From Trichormus sp. M33_DOE_039 (GTDB taxonomy: Bacteria > Cyanobacteriota > Cyanobacteriia > Cyanobacteriales > Nostocaceae): a stretch of DNA of 64,000 nt. The DNA is taken from contig DVDT01000044.1 of NCBI GenBank assembly GCA_015296085.1, positions 94,835 to 158,834 on the forward strand, given 5' to 3'. A program made the position numbers and the translations under genes. The notes under the pieces were generated by a model. The model saw nothing but the letters and a program-made list of their open reading frames with translations, did no database searches and was not told the DNA's origin. Positions 18,996 to 29,149 of this stretch are shown one piece after another. Numbering within the stretch: the stretch's first letter is position 1; the number at the start of each line of letters is the position of its first letter.

Positions 18996-19265
18996 ATGGC
19001 TGATAAAGAACTCAAACAACTCATAGAAGCTAACGCTAAAACCGTCCAAGCCATGTTAGATGACATGGCAGATACCAGAGAAGAACGCCAAGAACTGCGC
19101 GAAGGGATGATTCAACTGCAAAAAGCAGTAGAAAGATTGACTCAAGTACAAGAAGGCATTTTTAACTTACTACTTTCCGTAGATGGCGATCGCCCTACAA
19201 TCCTCAAAAAACTCTCAGACATCGAAAATAAGCTAGATCAGCTATTACAAGGAAACAAGGAATAG
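18996..19265 (+). CDS. Small coiled-coil protein, unknown function
   Basis: 89 residues, almost entirely helical with heptad spacing: LKQLIEANAKTVQAMLDDM, then EERQELREGMIQLQKAVERL, and a C-terminal KKLSDIENKLDQLLQGN. It probably forms a dimeric or trimeric coiled coil. It starts at ATG 18996, directly after a HIP1 octamer. It lies 83 bases after the Uma2 gene; small coiled-coil proteins beside Uma2 genes occur in Nostoc, but a functional link is inference. No family recognised. Confidence 0.6.
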   Translation: MADKELKQLIEANAKTVQAMLDDMADTREERQELREGMIQLQKAVERLTQVQEGIFNLLLSVDGDRPTILKKLSDIENKLDQLLQGNKE

Positions 19266-19479
19266 GGAAAAAATACTTTCATCCTCCCAGTCATTTTTAG
19301 CAAGTAGTGAGTAATGACTCTCAGACTAACGAGAGATCATCGGTTCATTAACCCCTACACTCTTACACCTCTACATCCCTAAACCCGTCAGAATACCTCA
19401 TGCCCCATATCCCAAAACCGTTGATAATAGAAATAAGGTAAATAAATGTAAACAATTCTCAGGCAGGGCAGAATCATCC

Positions 19480-20667
19480 ATGCGAGTAATTTTAATGACA
19501 GGTAAAGGCGGCGTGGGTAAAACCTCGGTTGCAGCCGCAACTGGACTCCGTTGTGCAGAATTAGGATATCGTACACTGGTTTTGAGTACCGACCCTGCCC
19601 ACTCATTAGCAGACAGTTTTGATCTAGAACTAGCACACGCACCCCGGCAAATTCGCCCCAACTTATGGGGTGCAGAACTAGATGCACTACAAGAATTAGA
19701 AGGTAACTGGGGTGCAGTCAAGCGATATATTACCCAGGTTTTACAGGCTAGAGGTTTAGAAGGGGTACAAGCCGAAGAATTAGCCATCTTACCCGGTATG
19801 GACGAAATTTTTGGATTGGTAAGAATGAAACGCCACTACGATGAAGGCGAGTATGATGTCTTAATTATCGACTCTGCACCCACTGGCACAGCATTGCGAC
19901 TGTTGAGTTTACCAGAGGTTGGTGGCTGGTATATGCGACGTTTTTACAAACCATTTCAAAACATCTCAGTCGCATTACGTCCCTTAGTTGAACCAATTTT
20001 TAAACCAATAGCGGGCTTTTCCTTACCAGACAAAGAGGTAATGGATGCACCTTATGAGTTTTATGAGCAAATAGAAGCTTTGGAAAAAGTATTAACAGAT
20101 AACACTCAAACTTCAGTCCGCTTAATTACTAATCCCGAAAAGATGGTAATTAAAGAATCTCTACGCGCTCATGCCTATTTAAGTTTATACAATGTAGCCA
20201 CTGATTTAGTCGTAGCTAATCGCATTATCCCGGCTGAAGTGCAAGATCCATTCTTCCAACGTTGGAAACAAAATCAAGAAGAATATCGTCAAGAAATTCA
20301 CGAGAATTTTCTGCCTCTACCTGTAAAGGAAGTACCACTCTTTTCTGAAGAAATGTGTGGTTTAGCTGCCTTAGAACGGTTAAAAGAAACACTCTACAAA
20401 GACGAAGACCCTACCCAGGTATATTACAAAGAAACCACAGTTAGAGTAGTGCAGGAACAAAACCAATACAGCTTAGAATTGTACTTGCCGGGAATTCCTA
20501 AAGATCAAATTCAACTCAGTAAAACAGGTGATGAATTAAACATTACTATTGGTAATCACCGCCGTAATTTAGTGTTACCTCAGGCTCTAGCCGCACTCCA
20601 ACCAGCAGGGGCAAAAATGGAAGAAGATTACCTGAAAATTCGCTTTGCTGATAGTGTAAGAACTTAA
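19480..20667 (+). CDS. ArsA/GET3-type ATPase with C-terminal HSP20-like domain
   Basis: 395 residues. The deviant Walker A motif [15 protein letters not shown] is at the N-terminus, with [13 protein letters not shown] (switch I) and [15 protein letters not shown] (switch II). The last about 85 residues, from [20 protein letters not shown] to the end, match the HSP20-like (alpha-crystallin) tail seen in cyanobacterial ArsA homologues. Family knowledge: ArsA drives arsenite efflux with ArsB, and GET3 targets tail-anchored proteins. No arsenic genes are nearby and the HSP20 tail suggests client-protein handling rather than arsenite export; that is inference. Start ATG 19480. Confidence 0.88.
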   Translation: MRVILMTGKGGVGKTSVAAATGLRCAELGYRTLVLSTDPAHSLADSFDLELAHAPRQIRPNLWGAELDALQELEGNWGAVKRYITQVLQARGLEGVQAEELAILPGMDEIFGLVRMKRHYDEGEYDVLIIDSAPTGTALRLLSLPEVGGWYMRRFYKPFQNISVALRPLVEPIFKPIAGFSLPDKEVMDAPYEFYEQIEALEKVLTDNTQTSVRLITNPEKMVIKESLRAHAYLSLYNVATDLVVANRIIPAEVQDPFFQRWKQNQEEYRQEIHENFLPLPVKEVPLFSEEMCGLAALERLKETLYKDEDPTQVYYKETTVRVVQEQNQYSLELYLPGIPKDQIQLSKTGDELNITIGNHRRNLVLPQALAALQPAGAKMEEDYLKIRFADSVRT

Positions 20668-21013
20668 TTATGGGGATGATTGGGTATTCAGACAATTAAC
20701 TGAAACTCAAAGTCATACTTAAGACTTTCACTCATAATTGATACTAGGCGCAATATAAATTGCGTCTTTTTTAAATGAAATTTTTAAATATTTAATTTAT
20801 GTGATTTTGATAAAATCATTTTTCTAAATCTGTTAATGTATTGACCAAAAATTATTCGTTTTTTTAAAAAATAAACTAATGTAACGACATATCAATAAAT
20901 CAACAAAATTTTGACCGTAGTTTTACTGTGGACAAGGTTAATAATTAAACTTCACAATGTTTTTAGATTTATAAAAATCGACAAATATTCTGACATTAAT
21001 TTAAATAAAAGCA
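20668..21013. other. AT-rich intergenic region
   Basis: 346 bases without a gene. It contains the ArsA terminator listed separately, then a strongly AT-rich stretch that must include the promoter of the photoreceptor kinase. No specific operator was recognised. Confidence 0.4.
20748..20772 (+). terminator. Intrinsic terminator after the ArsA-type gene
   Basis: GCGCAAT (20748-20754) pairs with ATTGCGT (20759-20765) around a four-base loop; the outer pair is G-T. The stem is followed after one C by six T residues. It lies 80 bases past the stop of the ArsA-type ATPase gene. Confidence 0.75.
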
Positions 21014-23776
21014 ATGTCTCCGATCGCTCAAGCAAACTTGCCGGTCAGCCTTGATCAAGAAAGCGTATTACGTCGGATCACAACTCGGATTCGTCAATCG
21101 TTAGAGTTGGAAGATATCATCACAGCAACAACGGCTGAGGTGCGTTCCTTGTTAGGAACTGATCGAGTAATGATTTACAAATTCCATGCAGATAGTAGCG
21201 GTCAAGTTATTGCTGAATCGATTTATGAAAATCGTTTACCATCACTGCTAGGCTTAAATTTTCCCGCAGATGATATTCCCCACGAAGCTAAGGAACTTTT
21301 TATCAAATCAAAAGTGCGTTGTGTAGTCGATGTTGATAGGGGGCAAATTGGTCAAAGTGGTCTATGCACTTCAGCAACTGGAGAACAGATTGCGGAAGAA
21401 GTCCGTTATCGTCCTGTAGATTCCTGTCATATTAAATATTTAACAGCGATGGGAGTGAAATCTTCCGTTGTCGCCCCTATTCTGCATCAAGATCAACTTT
21501 GGGGATTATTAGTTTCGCATCACTCCCAAGCCCGCAATATTTCAGAAAATGAGTTAGCAGCCATGCAGATGGTTGTAGATCAATTATCCGTGGCGATCGC
21601 CCAAAGTAACCTCCTCACCAAAGCCCACGCCAAAGCCCAACGGGAAGCTTTGATTAACCATGTTGCGACCCTACTACACTCATTACCCACAATTGTCCTA
21701 CAACCAGCTTTAGAAGCAACAGTTCATGCTTTTAATGGTGTTGGTGGTCGGCTTTGTTTAAGACATGGAGCTTTTGACCTCAAAAATAGTCATCAAAAGA
21801 GTTTGGCTGAATGTTTAATTCCAGGTAATGATTGTGTTCAACTTTATACTTATGGACAACAACCAGTTATTACAGAACCAACTATTTATCCCCTTATAGA
21901 GCAGTATAGTGCTTGGCAGGAGTATCACAAATCCCATAATTCTCCTGTTTGGGCAATTACAGACATCTATCAAACTCCTGCTTTGCGAAGTTTACAACCT
22001 GTGTTTCAATCAACTAAGATTCGTAGCATTTTGGTAATTCCACTAGAATATCGTCAACAGGTGTTGGGATATTTAAGTATTTTCCGCAATGAAATAGATA
22101 CAGAAATCCTCTGGGCTGGTCAGCATGATCCTGATCAAAGACAACTTTACCCCCGCTTATCATTTGAACTCTGGCGTGAGTCCAAAAAAGGACAAGTTCA
22201 ACAATGGAAAGATGAAGAAATAGAAGTAGCCCAAGAACTGGGTAAGCAATTTGCTTCAGCTATTCAGCAGTATGAACTATATCAACAGATACAAGCATTT
22301 AATGAGAACTTAGAAAAACAAGTTACAAAACGTACTTTAGAACTGCAAGAAACAGCAGAACAACAACAGGCAGTTTTTGGCGTTATTACTAAGATTCGGG
22401 AATCTTTAGATACTGAAACTATCTTTAAAATTACGACTAAAGAGGTGTGTCAGTTAATTAAAGCTGATCGTGTCTCGGTTTATCGTTTTAATCCTGATTG
22501 GGGTGGTGAATTTGTCGGTGATTTTGAAGCAGTGAATTCTCATTGGTCAAATCACTCAAAGCTTGGTGTAAATTCAATTTGGAATGATACTTACTTACAA
22601 AAAACTGAAGGTGGAAGATATCGTCATAACGAAACATTTGCCGTCAATGACATCCATAAAATGGGATTTGATCAGTGCCATGTTGATGTCTTAGAAAATT
22701 ATCATATCCATGCTTTTGTACTTGCACCTATCTTTGTCGGTCAGAAACTTTGGGGTTTGTTAGCAACGTATCAACATTCAACCCCGCGACAATGGAAATC
22801 TTCAGAAGTAAACTTTATCACGCAAATCGCAGGTCAATTAGGAGTAGCACTACAACAAGCTGAACTCCTTACCCAAACACAACAACAAGCCCAAAAGTTA
22901 ACTCAAGCCCTGCATCATTTACAAGAAACTCAAAGCCAACTCATCCAAACTGAAAAAATGTCCTCATTGGGACAATTAGTAGCAGGTATTGCTCACGAAA
23001 TTAACAACCCAGTTAACTTTATTTATGGCAACCTTTCTCATGTCAGTGAATATGCTATAGACTTGCTGAATATCTTGGATCTTTATCAGCAACAATTTCC
23101 GATGGGAACTTTGGAAATAAAAGATTTGGCAGACAAGATTGATTTAGAATTTTTATCTGAGGACTTGCCTAAAACTTTAGCTTCTATGCAAATTGGCGTT
23201 GAGCGCATCCGTCAGATTGTCATGTCTTTACGGAATTTCTCTCGCCTTGATGAAGCAGAAATGAAAGCTGTAAATATCCACGATGGTATTGACAGTACCT
23301 TGCTGATTTTGCAACATCGCCTGAAAGCTACAGCCGAAAGTCCTGCGATTACCATCATCAAAGAGTATAGCGATATCCCCTTGGTAGAGTGCTATGCAGG
23401 ACAGATGAATCAAGTATTTATGAATGTTTTGAGTAATGCCATTGACGCATTAGAAGATCATAGGCGATCGCAATCCGAACTTCAGAAAAATCAAATTACT
23501 ATCAGGACTAGCATTGGTGAGTTACAGGGAAATACTAAAAGCGTCGTGATTCGCATTACCGATAATGGCCCAGGTATACCAGAAACTCTAAGAACAAGAA
23601 TCTGCGATCCCTTTTTTACTACTAAGCCAGTTGGTAAGGGTACTGGCTTAGGATTATCAATTAGTTACGGAATAGTAGTAGATAAACATGGCGGTCTATT
23701 TAAATGTGATTCACAGTTAGGTGTAGGAACGGAATTCTGGATTGAAATTCCCATTCAACCAATCACCTATTTTTAG
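21014..23776 (+). CDS. Phytochrome-like histidine kinase (GAF-PHY-GAF-kinase) with two bilin-binding GAF domains
   Basis: 920 residues. GAF1 (about 20-200) has a phytochrome-type DDIP motif (86-89) and the bilin-cysteine motif DSCHIKYL (C138). A PHY-like region (about 210-420) carries the tongue motif PRLSF (380-384) and WRESKKGQ. No PAS domain precedes GAF1, so this is a knotless, Cph2-type photosensor. GAF2 (about 455-620) has NDTYLQKTEGGRYR and DQCHVDVL (C555), as in cyanobacteriochromes of the red/green-like branch; it lacks DXCF. A coiled linker leads to the HisKA helix with GIAHEINNPVNFIYG (H661) and an HATPase domain with NAIDALED, TDNGPGIP and GTGLGLSIS. Inferred: soluble red-region light sensor kinase. 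No response regulator is adjacent. Confidence 0.88.
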   Translation: MSPIAQANLPVSLDQESVLRRITTRIRQSLELEDIITATTAEVRSLLGTDRVMIYKFHADSSGQVIAESIYENRLPSLLGLNFPADDIPHEAKELFIKSKVRCVVDVDRGQIGQSGLCTSATGEQIAEEVRYRPVDSCHIKYLTAMGVKSSVVAPILHQDQLWGLLVSHHSQARNISENELAAMQMVVDQLSVAIAQSNLLTKAHAKAQREALINHVATLLHSLPTIVLQPALEATVHAFNGVGGRLCLRHGAFDLKNSHQKSLAECLIPGNDCVQLYTYGQQPVITEPTIYPLIEQYSAWQEYHKSHNSPVWAITDIYQTPALRSLQPVFQSTKIRSILVIPLEYRQQVLGYLSIFRNEIDTEILWAGQHDPDQRQLYPRLSFELWRESKKGQVQQWKDEEIEVAQELGKQFASAIQQYELYQQIQAFNENLEKQVTKRTLELQETAEQQQAVFGVITKIRESLDTETIFKITTKEVCQLIKADRVSVYRFNPDWGGEFVGDFEAVNSHWSNHSKLGVNSIWNDTYLQKTEGGRYRHNETFAVNDIHKMGFDQCHVDVLENYHIHAFVLAPIFVGQKLWGLLATYQHSTPRQWKSSEVNFITQIAGQLGVALQQAELLTQTQQQAQKLTQALHHLQETQSQLIQTEKMSSLGQLVAGIAHEINNPVNFIYGNLSHVSEYAIDLLNILDLYQQQFPMGTLEIKDLADKIDLEFLSEDLPKTLASMQIGVERIRQIVMSLRNFSRLDEAEMKAVNIHDGIDSTLLILQHRLKATAESPAITIIKEYSDIPLVECYAGQMNQVFMNVLSNAIDALEDHRRSQSELQKNQITIRTSIGELQGNTKSVVIRITDNGPGIPETLRTRICDPFFTTKPVGKGTGLGLSISYGIVVDKHGGLFKCDSQLGVGTEFWIEIPIQPITYF

Positions 23777-23850
23777 AGAATTGCTATGACAGATTCATAG
23801 TTTTCTAATCTATTAACTGTTACCTATCACCTGTAACCTTGTTTTCTTAC

Positions 23851-25011
23851 TTAATTTCTCAATTGGATTGGCATGGCTAGATAAGTCATCTTTAACCCGC
23901 CTAAAGGTGTAAAAATCACCGGAGTCAGTTCTTGATTCAGGTGCATTTGAATTTCCGATGATGGCAAAGCTTTTAAGCCTTCCATTAAATACTTAACGTT
24001 AAAGGCGATGTCTATATCTGTTCCAGAAATTTGAGCAGGTATCGACTCTCTACCACTACCCATTTCTTGAGCTTCACAAGATAAAGTTACTTTTTGGTCA
24101 TTAGCATCAATGCTAAGTTTAACAATATTATTCTTTTGATCTGCTAATACCGCAATTCGTTCTAATGTACTTAAAAATTGGCGACGTTCTACTGTCACTT
24201 GTCGTTCAAATTGTCGGGGGATAAGTTGGCGATAAGCAGGGTACTGACCTTCTAAGGTGCGACTAGTCAGGCGTTGATTAGCCCATGCAAACACAACTTG
24301 ACCTTGATCTAAATATAGTGCTATGGGTTCATCAGAAGCGGCGTTGTGAGCTAACATTCGTTCTAGCTCTCGCAATGCTCTGGCTGGAACTGTCACTTCT
24401 AATTGGTGTTCGTTATCTTCTAATGGACGCTCGTTGGTGGTTTCTACTACTGCAAGGCGATGTCCATCGGTGGCAGCAAATTCTAATGTGTCTTTTTTAA
24501 CTGTCAGATGCACGCCTGTCAGAACTTGCTTAGTTTCATCCCCACTCGTAGCAAATAAAGAACCCCGCAAACCTTCAATTAATGCTGTGGCGGTAATATG
24601 GATGGCTTCGGTGTTTTCAATGAGAGGTAATTCGGGAAACTCTTCCGCACCCATCGCACGTAGCTGGTATTGTCCGGTTTTGGGGGTGAGGGTGACAACT
24701 AAACCGTCTCCTGTAGCGTTGTTTTCCGTAGATTCATCATCTAGAGTGATTTCTCCCTCCGGTAGACGGGATGTGATATCTACAAGTAATTTAGCAGGAA
24801 GTGCGATCGCTCCCTCTTGCCAGACTTCTGCATTAAAGCTGGTGCGAATTCCCAAGCTGAGATCAAAAGCTGTCAGGCTGACCTGGTTAGTTTGAGCATC
24901 TGCTTGTAATAGCACGTTGGCCAGGACGGGATGAGTTGGTCGTGAAGGTACAGCACGACTGACAAGGGAGAGATTTGTACTGAGGTCACTTTGGGCGCAA
25001 ACTAATTTCAT
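23851..25011 (-). CDS. dnaN: DNA polymerase III sliding clamp (beta subunit)
   Basis: 386 residues starting MKLVCAQSDLSTNLSLVSRA. This ring-shaped dimer tethers the replicative polymerase to DNA. The three clamp domains are visible: VLANVLLQAD in domain 1, LTGVHLTVKKDTLEFAATDG with HRLAVVE in domain 2, and LSCEAQEMG followed by FNVKYLMEGLKAL in domain 3. The C-terminus ends with an MTYLAMPIQLRN-type motif; the canonical MPMRL is MPIQL here. It lies downstream of dnaA on the same strand, separated by the DnaA-box cluster. Confidence 0.97.
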   Translation of the reverse strand: MKLVCAQSDLSTNLSLVSRAVPSRPTHPVLANVLLQADAQTNQVSLTAFDLSLGIRTSFNAEVWQEGAIALPAKLLVDITSRLPEGEITLDDESTENNATGDGLVVTLTPKTGQYQLRAMGAEEFPELPLIENTEAIHITATALIEGLRGSLFATSGDETKQVLTGVHLTVKKDTLEFAATDGHRLAVVETTNERPLEDNEHQLEVTVPARALRELERMLAHNAASDEPIALYLDQGQVVFAWANQRLTSRTLEGQYPAYRQLIPRQFERQVTVERRQFLSTLERIAVLADQKNNIVKLSIDANDQKVTLSCEAQEMGSGRESIPAQISGTDIDIAFNVKYLMEGLKALPSSEIQMHLNQELTPVIFTPLGGLKMTYLAMPIQLRN

Positions 25012-25545
25012 GGTCGAGGGGCTGGAGACTGGGGAATAGGGAAGAAATCTATTTGAGTTGTTTCAGCAATCAAATAGGAGTTTTATAGTATCATTTTCAT
25101 CTTTTGCCAGGACAGTACAAAAGAGGTGTTTTTCGAGATTGTTGAGTAGCGGAATTTATTTAACCTGCGCCATTCTAACTTTTATCTAATTGTGGGTGTG
25201 GTTACGCGTCTTCTTTTGTCGTGAAACTTACTATCTTGGGACTGCCTAACTTAACTCAAATGCTACCTTAAACTGCCTGACCAAAATGAAAAATTGTGGA
25301 AACTGTGGAAAACCTCAGATGAATTATTCATCAATCATATTTATGAAAATGAATATCTGTGGAAAACTTGTGGAAAACGTTATGGTATTTTCCACAAGGT
25401 AATTCTACTTAACGCAGTTTTCCACAAAAAAACGCTATTTTTCCACAAAAAACATTTAGTTTTAATCTATTTTTATACAATACTTAATATTTAAAATTAA
25501 TTTTAGAGAGCGACGATATCAAAGGTTGTGGAAAACTTTATAAAT
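25012..25545. other. Probable chromosomal replication origin (oriC) between dnaA and dnaN
   Basis: Eight copies of the cyanobacterial-type DnaA box TTTTCCACA or its reverse. TGTGGAAAA on the plus strand occurs at 25304-25312, 25358-25366, 25369-25377 and 25527-25535, with a one-mismatch copy TGTGGAAAC at 25295-25303. TTTTCCACA occurs at 25388-25396, 25418-25426 and 25439-25447. Seven of the eight lie within 153 bases. An AT-rich stretch (about 25448-25510) after the seventh box is a candidate unwinding element. Position between dnaA and dnaN fits an origin. The region also covers the dnaN leader, so autoregulation of dnaN by DnaA is possible. The plus-strand frame at 25294-25494 is not a gene. 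Confidence 0.82.
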
Positions 25546-26928
25546 TTATTTGCGATTTGAGGCACTAGTCATATTGATGCGCTCGCTTAGTTGCCGAAGA
25601 GTTTGTGATAAACTGCGATCGCTGGCCTGCAATTGAGTAATTTTTTCACAACTATATAGCACCGTTGTATGGTCTTTACCACCAAACTCTTCACCGATTC
25701 TTGGGAAACTCAAATCAGTATGTTGCCGCATTAAATACATCCCAATTTGACGCGCCCAGCTAATTTCCCGACGACGGGAGTTACTTTTTAGGTCTTCAAT
25801 TGAAACATCAAAATTTTCTGCTATTACCTTTAAAATCGCCTCTGGTGTGGCTGCAAATTTTTCCGTAGGAGTTGCTAAAACCGGGGTAATATTTTCTACA
25901 GTCATAGGTAAACCCCAAATCGAAATATAAGCTAAGGCTCTGGTTAATGCTCCTTCCAACTCCCGAATATTAGAAGTATAATTAACGGCAATATACTCAA
26001 TCACATCACGAGGTAATCTGATATTTTCGTATTCCGCTTTCTTCTGGAGAATAGCCATCCTCGTTTCTAAATCTGGAGATTGAATATCAGCAATCAACCC
26101 CATTGAAAAACGAGAACAAAGACGTTCCTGCAAACGAGGAATCTGGTTAGGCGGACGGTCAGACGCAATCACAACTTGCTTACCTGCTTCATGTAAGGTG
26201 TTAAAAGTGTGGAAAAATTCTTCTTGAGTATATTCTTTACCTTCAATAAACTGAATATCGTCCACTAATAACACATCAGCCGCTCGATAATGTTCTCGGA
26301 AACTCTGCATACTATCATTGCGAATGGCGGTAATTAAATCGTTAGTAAACTGTTCCGTAGAGACATAAAATATTTTAGAATCATGGCAAATTTCTAAGCG
26401 ATAGTGGCCGATCGCTTGCATGAGATGAGTTTTACCTAAACCCACACCACCACATAAAAATAAAGGATTAAACTCACGGCCAGGTGATTCCGCCACCGCT
26501 AGGGATGCTGCATGAGCCATGCGATTATTTGCACCCACTACAAAGCGGGAAAATACATACTTCAAGTTTAAATCTGTAGTGGGCTGTCTTCTTTTATGCC
26601 CAGTTTCCACAATCGGATGTGAGGTTGGTAATTCCCAAGTCACTGCTGACTCCCCCAGTTCCTCAACTACATCACTTTGAGCCACTTTAATATAGATTTC
26701 CACAGGATATCCCAAAATATCGTGGACTACATGAGCAATAGTATTGATGTAATACTTTTGTAACCAATTCCGCGCAAAAGGATTAGGTGTAACGATAAAT
26801 AAACAATTGTTTTCTAATCTTTCTGCATGAGCAGTTTTAATCCAAGTTTCAAATGTGGGACGGGATAATTCTATTTGTAAGCGTTCTAGTACTTGAATCC
26901 ACAAATTGTCAATAGTAATTTCCATCAT
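25546..26928 (-). CDS. dnaA: Chromosomal replication initiator protein DnaA
   Basis: 460 residues. Domain I starts with [17 protein letters not shown]. The AAA+ domain has Walker [17 protein letters not shown], Walker [14 protein letters not shown], and sensor I in [14 protein letters not shown]. Domain IV carries the DNA-binding signature [15 protein letters not shown]. DnaA binds origin boxes and melts the origin. The linker (domain II) is of moderate length. Two adjacent ATG codons exist (26928 and 26925); either could serve. The DnaA-box cluster lies immediately 3' of the gene, before dnaN. Confidence 0.97.
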   Translation of the reverse strand: MMEITIDNLWIQVLERLQIELSRPTFETWIKTAHAERLENNCLFIVTPNPFARNWLQKYYINTIAHVVHDILGYPVEIYIKVAQSDVVEELGESAVTWELPTSHPIVETGHKRRQPTTDLNLKYVFSRFVVGANNRMAHAASLAVAESPGREFNPLFLCGGVGLGKTHLMQAIGHYRLEICHDSKIFYVSTEQFTNDLITAIRNDSMQSFREHYRAADVLLVDDIQFIEGKEYTQEEFFHTFNTLHEAGKQVVIASDRPPNQIPRLQERLCSRFSMGLIADIQSPDLETRMAILQKKAEYENIRLPRDVIEYIAVNYTSNIRELEGALTRALAYISIWGLPMTVENITPVLATPTEKFAATPEAILKVIAENFDVSIEDLKSNSRRREISWARQIGMYLMRQHTDLSFPRIGEEFGGKDHTTVLYSCEKITQLQASDRSLSQTLRQLSERINMTSASNRK

Positions 26929-27094
26929 TTACTACCTTTGCCGCTAATCGTCACAATAGAAGATATCAGCAACATCAATTTCGCCTGTAGATGCTCTAGA
27001 CCTGAAAGTAGCTTTTGAGTTGTAATCATTTTTGGGAAATACCAAGTAGGCAAGATCCTAGCACCACCTGACCAACACGGAGACACAAAGACAC

Positions 27095-28369
27095 ATGAAG
27101 ACAAAAGCGTATGGCAGTAAGTTAAAAAATATTCATATTCGCAGTTTGTTTACACGACGGAGAATTAACAGTATAAAGTTAATGCTTTTTGGTGGAGTAG
27201 CACTAGTATCTTTGGGAGGCTGTTCTCTATTACCTACCAAGACATTACAAACCCAGCCAAATGATTCCCAGGCGCAAATAGCTGGACAAACTGCCACAGA
27301 ACCCAGTTCAGAAGTTGCACCACCGCCTATAATTGCATCTTCTGGTGATCCCAACTTTGTGGTCAAAGTCGTACAGAGTGTAGGGGGTGCAGTCGTGCGG
27401 ATTGATTCGGCTAGAACTGTGACCGCGCGCGTCCCAGATGAATTTAATGATCCTTTTTTCCGTCGCTTTTTTGGTGATAATGTCCCATCACAACCAAGAC
27501 AGCGTGTAGAACGGGGTAGTGGTTCAGGATTTATTATTAGTGCTTCTGGTCAGATTTTGACGAATGCTCATGTGGTTGATGGTGCAGATGAGGTGACAGT
27601 CACTCTCAAAGATGGCAGAAGCTTTGATGGTAAAGTTTTGGGCGAAGACCCAGTCACAGATGTTGCGGTGATTCAGATTGACGCTAATAACCTACCGACA
27701 GTAGCTTTAGGTAACTCAGACAGCTTACAACCAGGACAACCAGTGATTGCTATTGGTAATCCCTTGGGTTTGAATAACACTGTTACTTCCGGGATTATCA
27801 GTGCTACTGGTCGTTCTAGTAGTGATATTGGTGCTAGTGATAAGCGCGTTGACTATTTACAGACAGATGCGGCTATTAATCCAGGAAACTCTGGCGGCCC
27901 ATTACTCAATGCTAATGGTCAGGTAATTGGCATGAACACGGCCATAATTCGCGGCGCACAGGGTTTAGGATTTGCCATTCCGATTAAAACGGTAGAGAAA
28001 ATTTCCCAGGAATTAATTGCTAAGGGTAGAGTTGATCATCCTTACTTGGGGGTACAGATGGTAAAACTTACGCCCGAAATTAGAGAAAGAATTAATGAAA
28101 GATTTGGCGATCGCGTTAATATTACAGCCGACAAAGGTGTACTCTTAGTCCGAATTGTACCTCGCTCTCCCGCCGCTAGTGCTGGACTCAGAGCCGGAGA
28201 TGTGATTCAAAGCATTAATAATCAACCTGTCACCACAGTCGAACAAGTACAAAAGGTTGTAGAAGATAGTCAAATTGGTCGCGCCCTACAAATTCAAGTA
28301 GAACGCGACGGCAAAACTGAGCAAGTAGCAGTCAAACCTGCACCTTTACCTGTGCAGAGAGAAGGTTAA
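27095..28369 (+). CDS. HtrA/Deg-family serine protease, predicted lipoprotein
   Basis: 424 residues. A basic N-terminus and hydrophobic stretch lead to a lipobox-like SLGGC, so membrane-anchored export to the periplasm is likely. The protease domain has the trypsin-type triad: histidine in [10 protein letters not shown], aspartate in [12 protein letters not shown], serine in [11 protein letters not shown]. One C-terminal PDZ domain follows ([10 protein letters not shown] to [14 protein letters not shown]). Family role: degradation and refolding of damaged exported proteins, as for cyanobacterial HhoA, HhoB and HtrA; which paralogue this is cannot be told. It is divergent from dnaA. The start could also be the internal ATG at 27182, but the longer form gives a normal basic n-region. 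Confidence 0.9.
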   Translation: MKTKAYGSKLKNIHIRSLFTRRRINSIKLMLFGGVALVSLGGCSLLPTKTLQTQPNDSQAQIAGQTATEPSSEVAPPPIIASSGDPNFVVKVVQSVGGAVVRIDSARTVTARVPDEFNDPFFRRFFGDNVPSQPRQRVERGSGSGFIISASGQILTNAHVVDGADEVTVTLKDGRSFDGKVLGEDPVTDVAVIQIDANNLPTVALGNSDSLQPGQPVIAIGNPLGLNNTVTSGIISATGRSSSDIGASDKRVDYLQTDAAINPGNSGGPLLNANGQVIGMNTAIIRGAQGLGFAIPIKTVEKISQELIAKGRVDHPYLGVQMVKLTPEIRERINERFGDRVNITADKGVLLVRIVPRSPAASAGLRAGDVIQSINNQPVTTVEQVQKVVEDSQIGRALQIQVERDGKTEQVAVKPAPLPVQREG

Positions 28370-28522
28370 TCAATTAGGGAAGTGGGAATCGGGAATGGCA
28401 GACAAGAGAGATTCTAACTCAATGACGGCAGTTGCTCTACTTGGGGAGACCCCTGCGTAGCCGTCACTGCCTCCCCCATGCCCCATTCCCAATACAACCA
28501 GTTCTTGAATTTTGAATTGATT

Positions 28523-29056
28523 ATGTCTGAATCATTACCCATCATCAAATTAGGCGATCGCACATTACGACAAACAGCGGCTTTCGTGAAAAATGTTCAT
28601 GATGCACGTATTCAAAAATTAATTGATGATTTAATTACTACTGCTACTAATGCTAATGGTGTCGGCATTGCTGCACCACAAGTCGCAGAATCGGTTCGTT
28701 TATTTATCGTGGCTTCCCGTCCTAACCCTAGGTATCCTAACGCGCCAGAAATGCAACCAACTGCGATGATCAACCCCAAGATAGTGGCTCACTCGACTGA
28801 GGTTGTCAAAGGTTGGGAAGGTTGCCTCAGTGTTCCAGGGATCAGGGGTTTAGTTCCTCGGTATCAAGCGATTCAAGTTGAATACACTGACCGTAACGGA
28901 CAATTACAAAAGCTAGAGTTAACTGACTTTGTAGCTCGTATATTTCAACATGAATATGACCATCTAGATGGGATCGTTTTTATTGATCGAATAGAATCTA
29001 GTCTAGATATTGTCACAGAGGAGGAATATCAAAAAAATGTATCATACAATACATAA
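28523..29056 (+). CDS. def: Peptide deformylase
   Basis: About 177 residues from ATG 28523 (MSESLPIIKLGDRTLR); the longer frame from 28478 adds an unconserved leader read through repeat-like DNA. This metalloenzyme removes the formyl group from the initiator methionine of new proteins. All three motifs are present: GVGIAAPQVAE (motif 1), GWEGCLSVPG with the metal-binding cysteine (motif 2), and QHEYDHLDGIVF with the two histidines and catalytic glutamate (motif 3). It stands alone, between the HtrA-type gene and the HMA_2 cluster. Confidence 0.95.
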   Translation: MSESLPIIKLGDRTLRQTAAFVKNVHDARIQKLIDDLITTATNANGVGIAAPQVAESVRLFIVASRPNPRYPNAPEMQPTAMINPKIVAHSTEVVKGWEGCLSVPGIRGLVPRYQAIQVEYTDRNGQLQKLELTDFVARIFQHEYDHLDGIVFIDRIESSLDIVTEEEYQKNVSYNT

Positions 29057-29149
29057 GTAAAAATTCTTCTTAAGAATGATACCCAACAATATTTTTTAAT
29101 GTATACTTAACCTATTGTTAACCTCAAGCTGGGTGTAGCTATCGAATAA

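Noticed and set aside
25294..25494. Plus-strand frame of 66 codons between dnaA and dnaN
   Set aside because: It is the DnaA-box region translated; composition is driven by the repeated boxes.
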